In this document: positions 48,469 to 60,644 of the stretch, piece after piece
How the letters are laid out: every line of letters starts with the position of its first letter
Position numbering within the stretch: the first letter of the stretch is position 1
Source: Oxytricha trifallax
Lineage: Eukaryota; Ciliophora; Spirotrichea; Sporadotrichida; Oxytrichidae
DNA: 64,000 bases
Direction: 5' to 3'
Assembly (NCBI GenBank): GCA_000711775.1
Contig: ARYC01000184.1
Span: 62,001-126,000, forward strand
Made by a program: the position numbers and the translations under genes
Notes under the pieces: model-generated
Seen by the model: only the letters and a program-made list of their open reading frames with translations
What the model was told of the DNA's origin: nothing
Database searches by the model: none

Positions 48469-48998
48469 ATGAATCGCTCTACAACCATGTCTGCTTCTAA
48501 AACCAAGGAAGAAGTCTAGTCACCACAAAAAAGAGTTAAAATTTTCCAACAATCCTCACCTATGAAGGAAATCAGTATGAATTATATTTTATGAGCTAAT
48601 TTTCTTATAGATGGAGTTACCATTTCAAGTTCAAATGCAAGAAGATTGGAAAGAGAGTTGAAAATACTATAGGAAATGGTAAGTATATTTGGCTATGCGA
48701 AAACCATGAATAATTTCTTATATCAAAATATATAATTTTGACCTTGTCAATATCAAAACTTTCGATTATAATTGAAAATACATACCATCATACATTATTT
48801 ATAGTATGATTGTTTGAAGATCAAACAATTAACATAACAAAATGTGATGGATGATCCAACAAAGTACAAACAAGAAATCACCAAAATGAGAGAATACAAA
48901 GAGGAAATTAAGTAATCTAATTTTTAATTCAATATGAATTTCATTATAGAAAGAAGGAAGCTCAGATACTATTTATCAAGCTAAATCTAAAGGATTGA
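48469..48998 (+). CDS. Small coiled-coil protein of unknown function
   Basis: Start MNRSTTMSASKTKEEVQSPQ, then NGVTISSSNARRLERELKIL, MYDCLKIKQLTQQNVM and a C-terminal coil EYKEEIKKKEAQILFIKLNL ending in TGA. About 110 residues after removing three GT...AG introns (about 48574-48610, 48680-48802 and 48914-48951). The acidic-basic helical pattern suggests a coiled-coil partner protein. No family recognised. Confidence 0.75.
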
Positions 48999-49171
48999 TA
49001 AAAAAGCATAAGAAATTAGTTTATAAGTATGAAAAGTTCAATCGTAATACCTTAGAAAATTCATGGTGTAAAGTTTCTATCTGAATATCAGATTTTATTT
49101 GCTAACAAATTAACTTTTAAAATTCTCTTTTAAATTATAGTATTATTATTATAATTATTGGCTAATTTAAA

Positions 49172-50086
49172 ATGGAAAATTTCTAACTATTTATGCTTGG
49201 TATAAAAGACTCCCTTTTAATACCTACCTCCCTGCTTAAAATCTTTAGCAATACTGAAATAACAAAGAAGACTTTACTATGTATACTAATAAATGGGTTG
49301 ATTTATATGGGCTCTGTTATTTTGTACAGTTTTTTCACAAAGACTTTCCTCAGCACTAACTCAGAAGATAATGATTCTCAAACTAATATCATTATTCTGG
49401 TAATAAAACTAATACTTAGCGTCTTGTATAACATTTGGATTTTGATTATCTACATAATGGCGATGACATTGAACACATTTTGGGTTCAAGATATCTTTGA
49501 TAAGCTCATTGAGATCCAGCTCGGAAAATAATTTGGAGAGAGAGCGCTTTAAAATCCATAAAAGTATATGAAGCAATTACAAGAAGCAGAACAAGTTCAA
49601 GTCTCAAGCTAACTCAGAGAAAAAAGCATCTATTAAATTCAGAGAGTGCTGATTGTTACTATGTACATAATTATAGCATCAGTCGTTAATATTGCATTCA
49701 AGATACTTTTTAATAATTTCTTGGCTGCAATTACACAGATCTTCTTATTTTCACTTCTTCACGCTTACTATTGCTATGAATATAAAACTACACTTATGGA
49801 TATAAATCTAACTTAGAGTATTGATGAATTTGAAAAACAATGGGCATACTTTGGAGGTTTTGGATTTCTTTTCACACTTATACTTTACGTATTTTAAGAT
49901 GTAGGAAGTTCTACATTCTTTTTGTTCTTTCCATTAATGGTAGTCATAAGCTTGGATGAACATGGACAGGGATTATTGGCATTCAAAAAGGGTAGGTATA
50001 GTACCTTTAGTTTACCTATTTTTACAATGGCTAACAACCCTAATAAAGTCTTATTAAGATATATCAGGGATAAGTATAATCTATGA
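49172..50086 (+). CDS. EI24-family membrane protein
   Basis: Single exon of 304 residues, MENFQLFMLGIKDSLLIPTS to YIRDKYNL. Several hydrophobic helices: LLCILINGLIYMGSVILYSF, LVIKLILSVLYNIWILIIY, VTMYIIIASVVNIAFKILF and FLFTLILYVFQDVG. The stretch HAYYCYEYKTTLMD...FEKQWAYFGGFGF matches the EI24/CysZ-like signature (YxFEYK, then W.Y..GFG). EI24 proteins are ER membrane proteins linked to autophagy and trafficking in other eukaryotes; the role here is inferred. Confidence 0.85.
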
Positions 50087-50222
50087 CAAAAAATTGAGAT
50101 AATATAAATGTAAATAATGAAGTAAATTGATCAATAATTATTATCCTCATATTTTTCTATCAGTATAAATGAAAGCATTTTTGGGAAATGCAATAAATTT
50201 TTAAATAAATAAAGTTAAGAAA

Positions 50223-50960
50223 ATGAAAATTTGCCTTTTATTCACACTTTCTATCAGCTCATTCGTACATTTGACTTAAGCAATCTCTAATTCAGAGAGC
50301 TCTAATCCTCTTTAGCTTGACCCAAAGTCTCAGTGTCCAATAGTAAAATGTGTACCTGATGAAAGAATGAATGGTATGGACTTGTGCTTCAAGCAAGAAA
50401 TTTTACAACCTGGAGTTATTCATCTAAAGAAATGCGGAGACAATAAATTTTGTCATTCCTAGTTGAATAGATGTATGAGTGATCCTTATAACTTCTTTCA
50501 AGGTAAATTAGCTGGCCAATCTTGCGAATACGATTTCCAATGCGATAGCTAAATTTGCAAAAAGGAGACTAACAATTACAAAGGGAAATGCCAAGGATTA
50601 GCAGAGAATGAAATTTGCTAAAATTCTCAACAGTGCGAGATCGGGCTTCATTGTGAAATTCAAACTTCAACATGCGTTAGGCAACGTTTTATTGGCGACA
50701 CATGCTAAAGTGATGACGAATGCTAAAATAATTTTGCCTGTGCAAACAAAGAGTGTGTTAATTATGGCTCAATTAGAGACTATGAGGTATCTGACAATTA
50801 ATTAGCTTGTCAAAGCGGCTTCAATTCTGATATAAACCAAAACGGTGTTTCAATTTGTGTACCTACTCCCAGAATAATTGATAAACTAGGTCCTAACTAT
50901 TAATGTCTATCATCTTCAGATTCCTGTATCATTTTAAGTTTTATCGATGAGGATAGTTGA
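50223..50960 (+). CDS. Secreted cysteine-rich protein
   Basis: Signal peptide MKICLLFTLSISSFVHLTQA, then about 225 residues with many cysteines in a repeated C-x5-C-type layout (CEYDFQCDSQICKKE, CQNSQQCEIGLHCEIQTSTC, CQSDDECQNNFACANKEC), reminiscent of Dickkopf/colipase-like small disulfide repeats of ciliate surface proteins. The frame ends SFIDEDS then TGA at 50958-50960. Open frames at 50947-51300 in another phase (EELIEYQKCKYYT, FVYPICVATVVWLY) may be the real C-terminus with a membrane segment, if an unplaced IES removes the TGA. Confidence 0.78.
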
Positions 50961-51809
50961 AGAATTAATTGAATATCAAAAATGTAAATACTACACGATT
51001 AAGATTATTCCTTCAAAAATTAAATTTAACAAAGACACATTCCCGCTATTTCACAATGCACAAGTAAATAAAGTTATAATGACATACATATTATCGTTTT
51101 CCCACCTGACTGCAGTCTACCCATCTGTACTGGAGTTCCAGAAACAACTCGAAGTCAGTTCAAGTTAATCTCCGGAGGAAGCTTTCTTTTACATAACAGA
51201 TGTAACCACCATATATTTGAAATTCTAGTTATTATTAAGAAGTTATTTTATAGATTCTTCGTTTGTCTATCCGATCTGTGTTGCCACTGTTGTCTGGTTA
51301 TATTAAAATTAGGGGAGAGGAATTAGAATTAAGGTTATTAAATAAAATTACTAAACTAATTTATACTTAATATTCTTTATTCAAGAAGATTCTTTGGCAA
51401 ACATTCTGCAGTATTGCTTCACACTCCTATCTTATGTGTCCGAATACAACGCTATCTTAAGGCATGTTTTATAATTTAGAATTTAACTTATAATTATTAA
51501 TTTAAATATTTGGGTAAATGTTTTGAAAGTATAAAAGTTAGTAATTTTAAGATTTTTATCATAATTAAGCTTATGAATTTTATACTTTAAACTACTGTTG
51601 ACTAATATTTTATATTTGAGCCTACTAGTTAAGGTTCTCACTTCAATTCCAGTCAATACAACCAAAAGATAAAAAGTTATTGTCTAACTAAACCATTTTC
51701 TTTAGATTTTCAGTCTCTATTAGTGTCATAGAGATTTATATACTGAAAGGGAATCAAGGAGATAGAATATTTATGTATATTATTATTAGATTCACTATTT
51801 TTAATTCTC
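50961..51809. other. Possible 3' segments of the secreted protein, then AT-rich DNA
   Basis: 50961-51300 contains less AT-rich patches with open frames in two phases that could be further segments of the preceding gene. 51300-51809 is AT-rich with nothing recognised. Confidence 0.35.
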
Positions 51810-54800
51810 TCAATTTAAAACTAAAATTAAATTCTTTGAAATTTATCTGATATTACTTAGCATTTTAATGGTCATATTTAAAATAAGTCTTATAGTATTA
51901 TTTTAATGTTTTAATAATTATAAATGCACAAGGAGGCATATTCTAATTATGAGCTCACATGCAGATTAAGTTTTATTAATTTGTAGGGGCAATCTTATTT
52001 ATTCAATATGGCTTGTAGGCGCGATCTTGTAAGCGACTAGGCTAAACGGGTTGCTTATTTGATCTTGCTGGACCGAATTATAATAGAATTAAATTTTAGA
52101 GAAGCAATTTATCATTTGCTACTATATTAACAAATAAATAGTTAATTTTAATTAAAAACAAATTAATTTATACATCTCATTATTGGTTATACTAAATTAA
52201 AATATTTATAACATGCCGTGAAATAACAAATAAAATTGATATTTAGTTAAGAAGTATTTTGTTTACTTTCTTATTAAAATATATAAGTTTCCTGAGCTTT
52301 AAGTTTTATAACTTTATAACATTTTAAAACAAGATCCCCTCGCAACTCCTTTTTAACTCGTAAATACCCTTATTTCAATAGTTTCTGCACAATTAGATTT
52401 TTTTCTAAAAATAAAAGCCAATAAGTTAACAATTACAAATACTTGAAATTTTTAGAAAAAATATATCTCTCGGGAAATTTATATATTAATTGATTTATTT
52501 TGTATTAAAATTTTAATAATGGAATACTATTTAGAAGTTGATCCGTCGGATGCCACAAAGGTTTCATTTGGGCTCGTGTTTTTGCTGATTGCCTGCTACT
52601 GTTTATTTTGATAGTCATCAAAGCTCATGAAGGATTATGGTTTTTGTTGCTATTATTATGAGTTTTGGAAGTTGCTTTAGTTAAGCATAGATTGGAATTA
52701 GAACTGTTAAGAAGATTGGTTTTGCTATTGCATATCTTACTGTTAAGGCTTAGAAACAATTTAGTCAACTATACTGTTTAGAGTTTGCACATGATCTATG
52801 AAGCTCTACTGTTGTTGCTACTACTGTAAACTTTAGGTTTGATTCTGAAGAGCCTAAGTAATCTCTTTCTTCTTTTGCTTGTTGAGCTGAGTGTTCTAAA
52901 TATGAGCAATAATTTCTTGACTGAGATCATGGGAGTTGTTGAAAAAAGAATTCTGACTTAAGAATGAGGTATCAATCATTAAGCTCTCCATGCTGCCATC
53001 AAGTTAGAGATCCAATTAAGACTCTCCTGGATTTTGTCCGTCTTTAGGTTTAGAAAGAAGAGACTGGAAGTTCTAGAAGAGATTGTCGAACAAAGGCTAA
53101 TACGAGTTTTATGTATTGTTAACTGTTTGGTTTTGATTGGGAATATTGTCCCTTGAGTTATTTTAGCTTTTGTTGTTCTAGCCGTTAACAATTGCATTAG
53201 CAAAAGCTTGATTGAAACTTTACTAGGGAACAGAGTTGGGATCTTTGTTTCCTGAAGTGTTCAATTGGTGCTACTATATATTCTCGTTTGATCTGTTCTA
53301 GTAGCTGAAGTTATTTTATGATGAGCATTTTGGAATATCATGCTGATTCTGGTATTAAGGTAAGACTTTCTTGTCATCAAAGTTTGATGATAGTTAAGGA
53401 CTATATGCCTGAGTTGAGGCGCTTGAGTCTGAATGTACCGATTATAAAACTATATTTAATATTGGGTTCCTTGGATATTATTTCCATTTTGATCATACTA
53501 GTTTTGCTGAGCCTAGGAGTTCAAGTTCAAATTGTTGAAGGCATTTTGGAATTGCTAGTTGTAGTTTTGATTTTACTACTGCCCTTATGAGAAATTATAA
53601 TTAAAATAAGAATAAATTGTTGGAGTGTTGCATTTACTGATTTTAGTATCCGTTGAACTGTTAGGGCTACTAGTATTAGTTCTGCTACTACTATGGGTAT
53701 CTATTGAAGTTGTTGTTCATACCGTTGTTATTCTGATTGTAGTTCATGTTTTATTAGTTGTAGTTCATGTTGTTGTTTTAGTTGTAGCCCATATTATCAT
53801 AATTGCCTTGGTTGTAGTTACTGTTATTGTTCTGTCCAAAATTCATGTTATTACCTCCTTGGTACTGATTCATTCCCATGTTATTCATGTTTTACATATT
53901 CATGTGTTAGTTTTGTTGCTGATAGTTATTGTTCTGTTGGGACATGTACATGTTGTTACCATTTTGACCAAAATTTTATTGTTAGTTGTACATGGGCTGT
54001 CCATACTATTGGCTTTGTTGATATTAATTTTATTAAAATTATTAGTATGGATTTTACTATTAAATATTAAGTTATTATTGTTATTAGCCCATCGACTATG
54101 GCTGCTAATTGTTCTAGTACATTGGGAACTACTATTGTTGCTATTGCTGCATTGGTGGCTAAAAGGGTGGATTATAAAAATATGGGGGTGGGTTTACAAT
54201 ATTGTTCATCATCCTAGGTTAACCTTAGAATTAGAATTAGCTTTGTTGTTACTGTTATTTTTGTTGGTTCTAGGCTTGCAAAAAGTCTTGGGTCACTCAT
54301 TTAAATATTTCAAATTGTAAATTATTGACTTAATAATGAATAATTAGGTCAACTTATCCATGATGATTTTAAATTGCATCTGTTGTTCAGGAGTCAAGTT
54401 TTCAAAGCCGTCAATCTTTGGTGCCTGCTCTGTGGCAGCATTTTTCCCCTAACCCTATAAATTACTGGAGCCGTACTTTTATTTCATTTCTAAAGAGTCG
54501 CTCCTGTTTTGCTGTGAACCAGAGCTGGTACTTTTTTCTTCCTCAGAACTTAGTTTTATAGAAGAGTTCGAATTTTCCTTTTAATTGTTTTGAAAGATTT
54601 CCATTTAATTATATTATAATGTTGAATTATGACTTGAATCTTTTAAACAAAGTCTTATATTTAAATGTTTTTATTAAGCATTTTTAATGAGAAATTTTAC
54701 AAACATTAGATACGTTTAATCATATCGATTAAAATTTAATCATAAATTAATTGAATCTCTACTGTCGTTTTTATCGTACTTTTCTAGAATATGTTGAGAT

Positions 54801-55553
54801 GAGGTCTTATTTTAAGTTTGCTGAATTTGAGACGCCTTCTTCTAGTTTGTGATTTTTTCTTGCTTAGCTCTCTAGAGAGTATGATGATTGACTGGTTTGG
54901 CTCGCTTGCAATCGATCCACTTTCCATTCATATAATGATGGTCTTTCTGATCCATTACTCTGTCGACAGCGTCATCTGACTTGAAAGTTAAAAATCCGAA
55001 GCCGCGCGATTTTTGCGTGTTCTTGTCGACCATTATGACGCAGTCTTCAACTTAGCCGAATGTAGAGAAGTTTAAATTAATAAATGAGTTAATGAAAGAA
55101 ATGGAAATCAAATCAGTTAAGATGTATATCTGAGGTAAAACTATAGTATTTTTATGAAATACATCTAAAAAGTATTCTTTGAGTTGGACTTGGTTGACAT
55201 CATGAGTAAGGCCCCCGACAAAGATCTTTGTCGTCCTTTCATCTTTAAGACTGTTATCCCAGTGCTAGTTCAGCTCATTTTATTGAGCTTTATCAGATCC
55301 ACTTAACATTTTTAATTTTAAATGCTTCATGACTATTTCTAATATTCATACAGAAATAATTAAATTTTCAACCTTCAAATAATACGTTTTAACGAAAGTT
55401 GATCGTCATTCTTAAGATTTACAGAACCTCTTGAATTAGATAGTTCTGAATCTTAAAAAAAAAATTAATTTTGTTTTTATCTGGGTAGGCTGGAGAGTAT
55501 TGAAGGTCCATATCCTCGCTCGTTATTTATTATTTAGTAACTTTAACAGCCAT
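51810..55553 (-). CDS. Large Q/N-rich protein with one RRM domain
   Basis: Start MAVKVTKQQITSEDMDLQYS (complement 55553). The RRM spans KIFVGGLTHDV (RNP2) to RGFGFLTF (RNP1), ending KWIDCKRAKPV, the same type as the protein at 23815-30127. A linker (KKASQIQQTQNKT) is followed by a very long Q/N/M/Y-rich region with Gln written by all four codons, then a more ordered part (FQSLLSKPKDGQNPG, MESLMIDTSFLSQN, LNSIVDQIVSKPQ). IESs with pointers (minus strand) AGAT, TTAA and ACTT restore the N-terminus and RRM; others lie near 54330 and 53600. The end is uncertain: a TATT-pointer IES at about 52090-52525 may lead to a last segment SVQQDQISNPFSLVAYKIA near 52075-51950. Confidence 0.78.
55072..55173. 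other. IES inside the RRM, pointer AAGT
   Basis: AAGT (plus strand) at 55068-55071 and 55170-55173. Removing 102 bases joins VQLKEYF to STFGQVEDCV, giving a standard RRM. Confidence 0.85.
55307..55392. other. IES, pointer TTAA
   Basis: TTAA at 55303-55306 and 55389-55392; removal joins KNDDQLSL to SGSDKAQQNEL. Confidence 0.72.
55454..55482. other. 29-base IES, pointer ATCT
   Basis: ATCT at 55450-55453 and 55479-55482. Removal joins LQYSPAYP to DSELSNSRGS. Very short and almost pure A/T inside. Confidence 0.7.
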
Positions 55554-56189
55554 TATTATAAATAATCACCCCTTAAGAATATTTTTAAATATGTATTCCT
55601 TTAAAAATAAATATATCTATAAATAAATATGAATTTATGGAATAAAGTCTCATAAAATCTATTTTAAGTAAATTAAATATCATAAAAGTGATTTTTATTT
55701 CTTAATCAAATTATATTTGTGTATTTAGTTTTCTATTAAAAAATGCAAAAAATTCTATAAAACTATTGAATACGACACTAGCCACTTTAACTATTATATT
55801 CTAATTTGTTATCTGATTTTAAACCTAAAATCATATCTATTTAAAGTATTTATTTTTCCTTTTGCACAATTTAAAATGAAAAAAGCATATTTGAATTGTT
55901 TTTAAAAAAATTACTAGTCATTAAGATTTCATGAATTTTGAGTTTTTAAATTTAATTATTTTCCTTCTAGATCTGTAGCATAGTTTATATCTAACTTGGA
56001 GCTAAGTTACCCTGGGAACTAAGATAACTCCTATAAAAAATGAGAAAAACAACTAAATTTACCTTTTAATACTATTAGATGGGTGTAGACTGTTTCACTT
56101 AATAAATGACCTTCCTGTATTGGTTCTCTTTCTTTTTGTTTCCATGCTTTTATTCACTTTGAAATAATAATAAATAATACGAATATTGA
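55554..56189. other. AT-rich intergenic, no gene seen
   Basis: No coding or RNA feature recognised. A slightly less AT-rich patch near 55985-56030 has no clear reading. Confidence 0.45.
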
Positions 56190-56680
56190 GAAATATAATA
56201 AACTAAATTATATAGAGTGATAATTCACTTTACATCATCGTTTCTGATCCACTACTGGAAGATATAAAATTTAGATTACAATAATTAATAAGTCAAGAAT
56301 ATTTCAAGAAGTGCTTTGAATATATAAATAATGAAGATACTTAAGTTGAGTCTGTTTATGATTTGAAGAAAGTTCTAAATAATATTTAGTATAAATATAT
56401 ATCAATAATTACTTGTTTTAATTGGAATTAAGGTCTGATTTTGAAATAGGAAGAGAATGGGTATCTGATAGTACCTAGGTAGCTGTCTGAGATATCTCAA
56501 TATTCATATCTTTGGCAGTAATATTATTATTGATTTAATGGATTAAATTATAATGAAATTAGTAAATTTATTGTAAATAAGAGTGATTATCCAATTTTTA
56601 TTTCAAACAATTTAATAAACAGTAAATTCAAAAGTAAAAAATAAGAAATTGAGTAATATTATCACAATTCTATTGAGTGA
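56190..56680 (+). CDS. Coding fragment of unknown protein
   Basis: A plus-strand frame reads SLYIIVSDPLLEDIKFRLQQ, EYFKKCFEYINNEDTQVES and YLIVPRQLSEISQYS. After one in-frame TGA near 56530 it continues NYNEISKFIVNKSDYPIFIS to TGA at 56678-56680. The sequence looks like a real helical protein rather than noise, but no start codon or family is apparent. It could be segments of a gene whose other parts are outside, or a pseudogene. Confidence 0.45.
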
Positions 56681-56859
56681 TTCCCTTTTTACCCTTCTAA
56701 TCATTAATTTATAAGGTTTACTGTCTGATATAAATAATTTAAATATATATTATATCTATTTATAAACATAAAATATTCTAGAAATCATTAAATGTGGTAG
56801 CTATTTCTTAATTGGTATCTGAGCTTCCCATTTAAACTTATCCAACCTGTGAGATCTCC

Positions 56860-57686
56860 TCACTTTTGGATGTTTTATTAATGTTAATGAATAATTTAAG
56901 AATTTGTATACAAATATTCAATTTTATATGAAGAATAATAATTTTATTTATGAGATTTAATTGTTTAGTCAAGATTTTTAGCTTTGGGTTAAGGTTGCTT
57001 GGCAAGTTTATCTTTGGGTACGGCAACTTTGCATTCAATCTACATATTTAAAATAAGATGTTTCATATTTATTGAAAATGTATAAAAATAAATATTTTAC
57101 CTGTTTGTCATCGATTTAGTAATTATATTATATTAATTTCTGACAAAATTTATATAAATGTAAATTTAAATGTTTTATATGGATTGTATGAGAAAGATCA
57201 GGAGAAATAATTCTTATTAAATTTTCAGGATTTTTCATAATAACAAATGCGAAGCCCCTTGATTTATCTAGAAGAAATTAGAGTTATATGGGAGGTTATT
57301 GAGTTACTTGTGAATTTATCTAGCATTATAAGGCATTCTTACACCTCGCCAAATTGGCAAAAGTATTCTCTCAAATTATCTAACATCGTCAAACAAAATT
57401 AAAAACAATTTCAGATTTAAAATAGAGTCCAAAACAAAGTCACTAAATAGATATTTAATTAATGTCAATACTATTTGATAAATTTACCTTGAGTTGTAAT
57501 GGGTGATAGACCTCCGACAAAAATTTTACTAAAAATAAATATTATAATCCTAGAAACTTCTAAATCATGAAATACAAAGCTGTAACTCATACAATCCCTC
57601 TGAGATGCTTTACAATAGCATGAAAGTTGTATGTACAGTATATAGAGTGGGACTTACCCTTGCTGTTCGTGATTTGGTTGAGACAT
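56860..57686 (-). CDS. Small single-RRM protein in many short segments
   Basis: Start MSQPNHEQQG (complement 57686). Segments in order: KIFVGGLSPITTQ (57540-57497), NLREYFCQFGEVQEC (about 57385-57340), SRGFAFVIMKNPENL to SPDLSHTI (57272-57190), and IECKVAVPKDKLAKQPQPK with a short tail ending HQQNIQK then TGA. RNP2 is KIFVGGL and RNP1 is RGFAFV. Short AT-rich breaks of 50-150 bases separate the segments; the first two breaks have GT...AG ends, the others were not resolved. Its VPKD end resembles RRM1 of the large protein at 23815-30127, suggesting common descent. Confidence 0.75.
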
Positions 57687-58309
57687 AGTTTGAATTTTAG
57701 AGTAGTATTTAGACTGAGTAAAAACTTATATGCTTGTAGAGCGAGTTTAAATAATTAAATTTAGTGGAGAGAGATTCCTGACATATGATTTGTTTATTTA
57801 TAATATTAATTAATTTGACAAAAAGGCTCTTATCAATTTATCTGATTCTTTTTTAAAATAAGGGAATATTAAAAAATATTCGTGAGAGAATAAATAAATA
57901 TAGTGCTAATAGAAGTCTATTAGTATGTATGATAAATTGAAATGGATAAATTAAAAAATATTCTTGTTATTAAAGGTATGCAAGAATAAAAAAAGGATTC
58001 AAAAAATAATATTTTAAATCTAAGCAATTGAAATCAGCTTAAATCATAAGAAATTTATTAAATTTCTTAATTATCTATATTGTATAGACTTTAATACGAT
58101 TCTAATTGTTAATGCACTATTTTAGGAAATATATTATAAAAATGTAAAAATAAGTACAATCAAAAAATTATCTAATTAATTTTTCATCATAGAACAAGCT
58201 AAGAAATACCCCATTTAAATTTATTAGATTTTATCATTCCAAGTTAAATTAAAGGGCAGAGAACAAATAATTAACCAGCAATCTAATTTACTAATAAATT
58301 ATTATTCAA
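57687..58309. other. AT-rich intergenic, little seen
   Basis: A weak plus-strand frame MDKLKNILVIKGMQ at 57940 is open for about 31 codons; otherwise AT-rich with no recognised feature. Confidence 0.4.
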
Positions 58310-59551
58310 ATGATTGACAAAAAGATTTAATTTAATATTGACAAACAGTAAGTCAAAAAATAAATATTAGTCTAAGATAGTATTAACGCTAAAATCTTAT
58401 GTATGTTTTAGAATCCAAAATGATGAGGAAAATTTTGAAGATATGGGCAATTATTTTCCAAACTAATTCAATTTTATTGATTAGTCTGATTTTGAGGACA
58501 TGCAGAGCTTTCCATAAAGAGCTTCTTTCAGACCTTCAAAGTTATATGCATATTAATTAAAACAAATCTCTGACACATAATAAAAACATCAATTTAAATT
58601 GTAAAGTTGCCACAAGTTGGAAGAGTGATGATGCAAAGCAAATATTCAGCATCAAATCAATTTCAAGATCTGCAAAACAATTTGATGAGGCAACAAGAAA
58701 ATGACAATAGTTTTGACTAGAGTCTTTTCAATGATCAATCAAGCATTTTAGTTGATGGTGTGCTCTACTCATTTCAGACATCTTTGTTCGCATAGAGAGA
58801 ATCAATCCAGAGATAGACCTTAAGCGGTTTAAAGTCTAGTCAGAAGATAATGTTAGAAATGAAAGCCATTTTTTAAATTTATAATATAGAGATTAAAATG
58901 TAACTTTTGAGGCTGATCAAAATATGAACTACGAATGCTAGAACCCTCAATTTCATTCCCTCGAGGAGATTATGGAAGAAGATTCAGAGTAAGTTAAAGT
59001 TTATAAATATATTCTCTTAGAGATAATCTTGGACAAGTTGCCAAGACTGAAGTTGTAGGTGGAAATGGAATCTTCTAAGTGAAGCATGATATCACAAACA
59101 AGAGCAGAAGATATCTCTCGATTGCACCTGTATCACTTAGAAACTCTTATTTTCTTGACTAAAATCTACCCTTTGGTAATTAGGAATAAAACTAGAACAT
59201 TTCCACTCAGCAACAATAGAATATTGCCATTTTTAACTTCAATTATGTGGTAAGATTCTACAATTCTAGCTAAATTATGGGTAGATTGAAGACTTTCCTT
59301 TGGAAAAGAAGTATATCATTGAGATTTTGGACTAGTATTACCCTATGTACATAGGATTTCTAAGGTTAAGGAAAGAACACTATAATACTGCAGCAATCAG
59401 GAAGAACTACATGAGGATTTATGATAAGTACACACAAGGTATGAAGATTATGTGTGAAATAAAATTAATTTATATAGTAATGATTGGCTTCTTAGTTCCC
59501 GCCTTTGACTTTGATGATCCTTAGGAATGGGAAAAATATGAGAATTTTTGA
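58310..59551 (+). CDS. Unknown protein, about 330 residues
   Basis: Begins MIDKKIQFNIDK, then an intron at about 58348-58411, an acidic N-terminal part (QNDEENFEDMGNYF), SFRPSKLPQVGRVMMQSKYS, and a C-terminal globular part (YLSIAPVSLRNSYFLDQN, LEKKYIIEILDQYYPMYIGF, RKNYMRIYDKYTQ). It ends VPAFDFDDPQEWEKYENF then TGA. One IES (pointer AAAGTT, 58538-58602) and introns near 58991-59022, 59250-59285 and 59440-59495 are needed; one further break near 58860-58925 is not resolved. No family recognised. Confidence 0.7.
58538..58602. other. IES, pointer AAAGTT
   Basis: AAAGTT at 58538-58543 and 58603-58608. Removing 65 bases joins ASFRPSKL to PQVGRVMMQ and avoids two TGAs. Confidence 0.8.
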
Positions 59552-59672
59552 ATTTATATTAAGGATTATTTATAATTTATGGCATGAAATAATAATTCAT
59601 CAATAATATTTCTCTTTCGATTCACTTCATCAAGTTAAATTAATTTGTAATTTGCAAATTATAATAACTAAA

Positions 59673-60575
59673 ATGGAAAATATAAATAGCATATCATTGA
59701 AAGACTTTGTCTTCGATAAACTCTTAAGTAATATGCAAGAGTTTAAGTTTATTTATTTACTTGGACACTTAAAAGATAATGATCCAGATGTAAAGGGAAT
59801 ACTGAAACTTGATAAAATGTCTTTTAATGAGTCAATTATAGCACAACTCGGATAAGATGATAGCAACCTCATTCTTGATGAAAATCATTATTTTTAGAAT
59901 GACATTTATAGCAAATTTATGCTTAATATGACTCCAGAAATTTCCAAGATATAGTGTGATTTCATATACCCAGCTCCTCAATCACAGATTGATAAATACA
60001 CTGCTTAAGTATATCATATTATTCTTGAGACTCCAGAGATGCATTTTAAGTTTGTCAAACCTCTCTATATCGAAAAACTAGAGAAGCCTCAATGGCTCTA
60101 TAATGTATTGGATGGTGTGAAAGAAGTTGAGCTAATGAAATTCAAGAACGAGCATTTCTTACTTCAGCAAGATTACAAAGTAAATAGCAATGAAATTCAA
60201 ACACTCCACTTGTTAGCTATACCATATGATCGAACAATAACTTCAATTCGAGACCTAAATGAAACTCATTTAGATATGCTGAAATCAATCAGAGATGATT
60301 CATACAGAACTATTAAGGAAGTTTATGGGTTAGATAAGTCATAGATTAGAGCTTTATTTCATTACTACCCTACTTTTTATCATTTGCATGTGCACTTCGT
60401 TCATGCAAGCTAGATTGAAAAGTGTGGTGCTTTCTTGGGTAAAGGACAACTCTTAGAAGATGTTATTGATAATATTGAAATTAAGGGAGACTATTATCAA
60501 ACTAAGACTATATAAGCATAAGTCGGCGAGAGTCATTAGATTTACAAAATTTTAATAATGGGCGGTTAAGTTTGA
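59673..60575 (+). CDS. DCPS: Scavenger mRNA-decapping enzyme (DcpS)
   Basis: Hydrolyses the cap dinucleotide left after 3'-5' mRNA decay, releasing m7GMP. Single exon of 300 residues, MENINSISLKDFVFDKLLSN to KILIMGGQV. The N-terminal swapped domain is followed by PQWLYNVLDGVKEVE and LLAIPYDRTITSIRDLN, then the HIT catalytic site FHYYPTFYHLHVHFVH, matching the DcpS pattern HYxPxxYHLHVHF with all histidines present. Slightly shorter than animal DcpS. No introns or IESs. Confidence 0.95.
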
Positions 60576-60644
60576 ATAAATGAAACATCTGAGTGATTAA
60601 TTAAATTTAAAATAAGAATTTATAAATTAAATCACTATCTAAAA

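Noticed and set aside
52014..52075. Possible tRNA in a GC-rich patch
   Set aside because: No cloverleaf could be drawn; the TTCGA-type loop and acceptor stem are missing, and the patch reads as protein.
53318..54320. Long plus-strand leucine/valine-rich open frames
   Set aside because: They are the antisense of the glutamine/asparagine-rich coding region of the minus-strand RRM gene; CAA/CAG/AAC tracts read as Leu and Val on the other strand.
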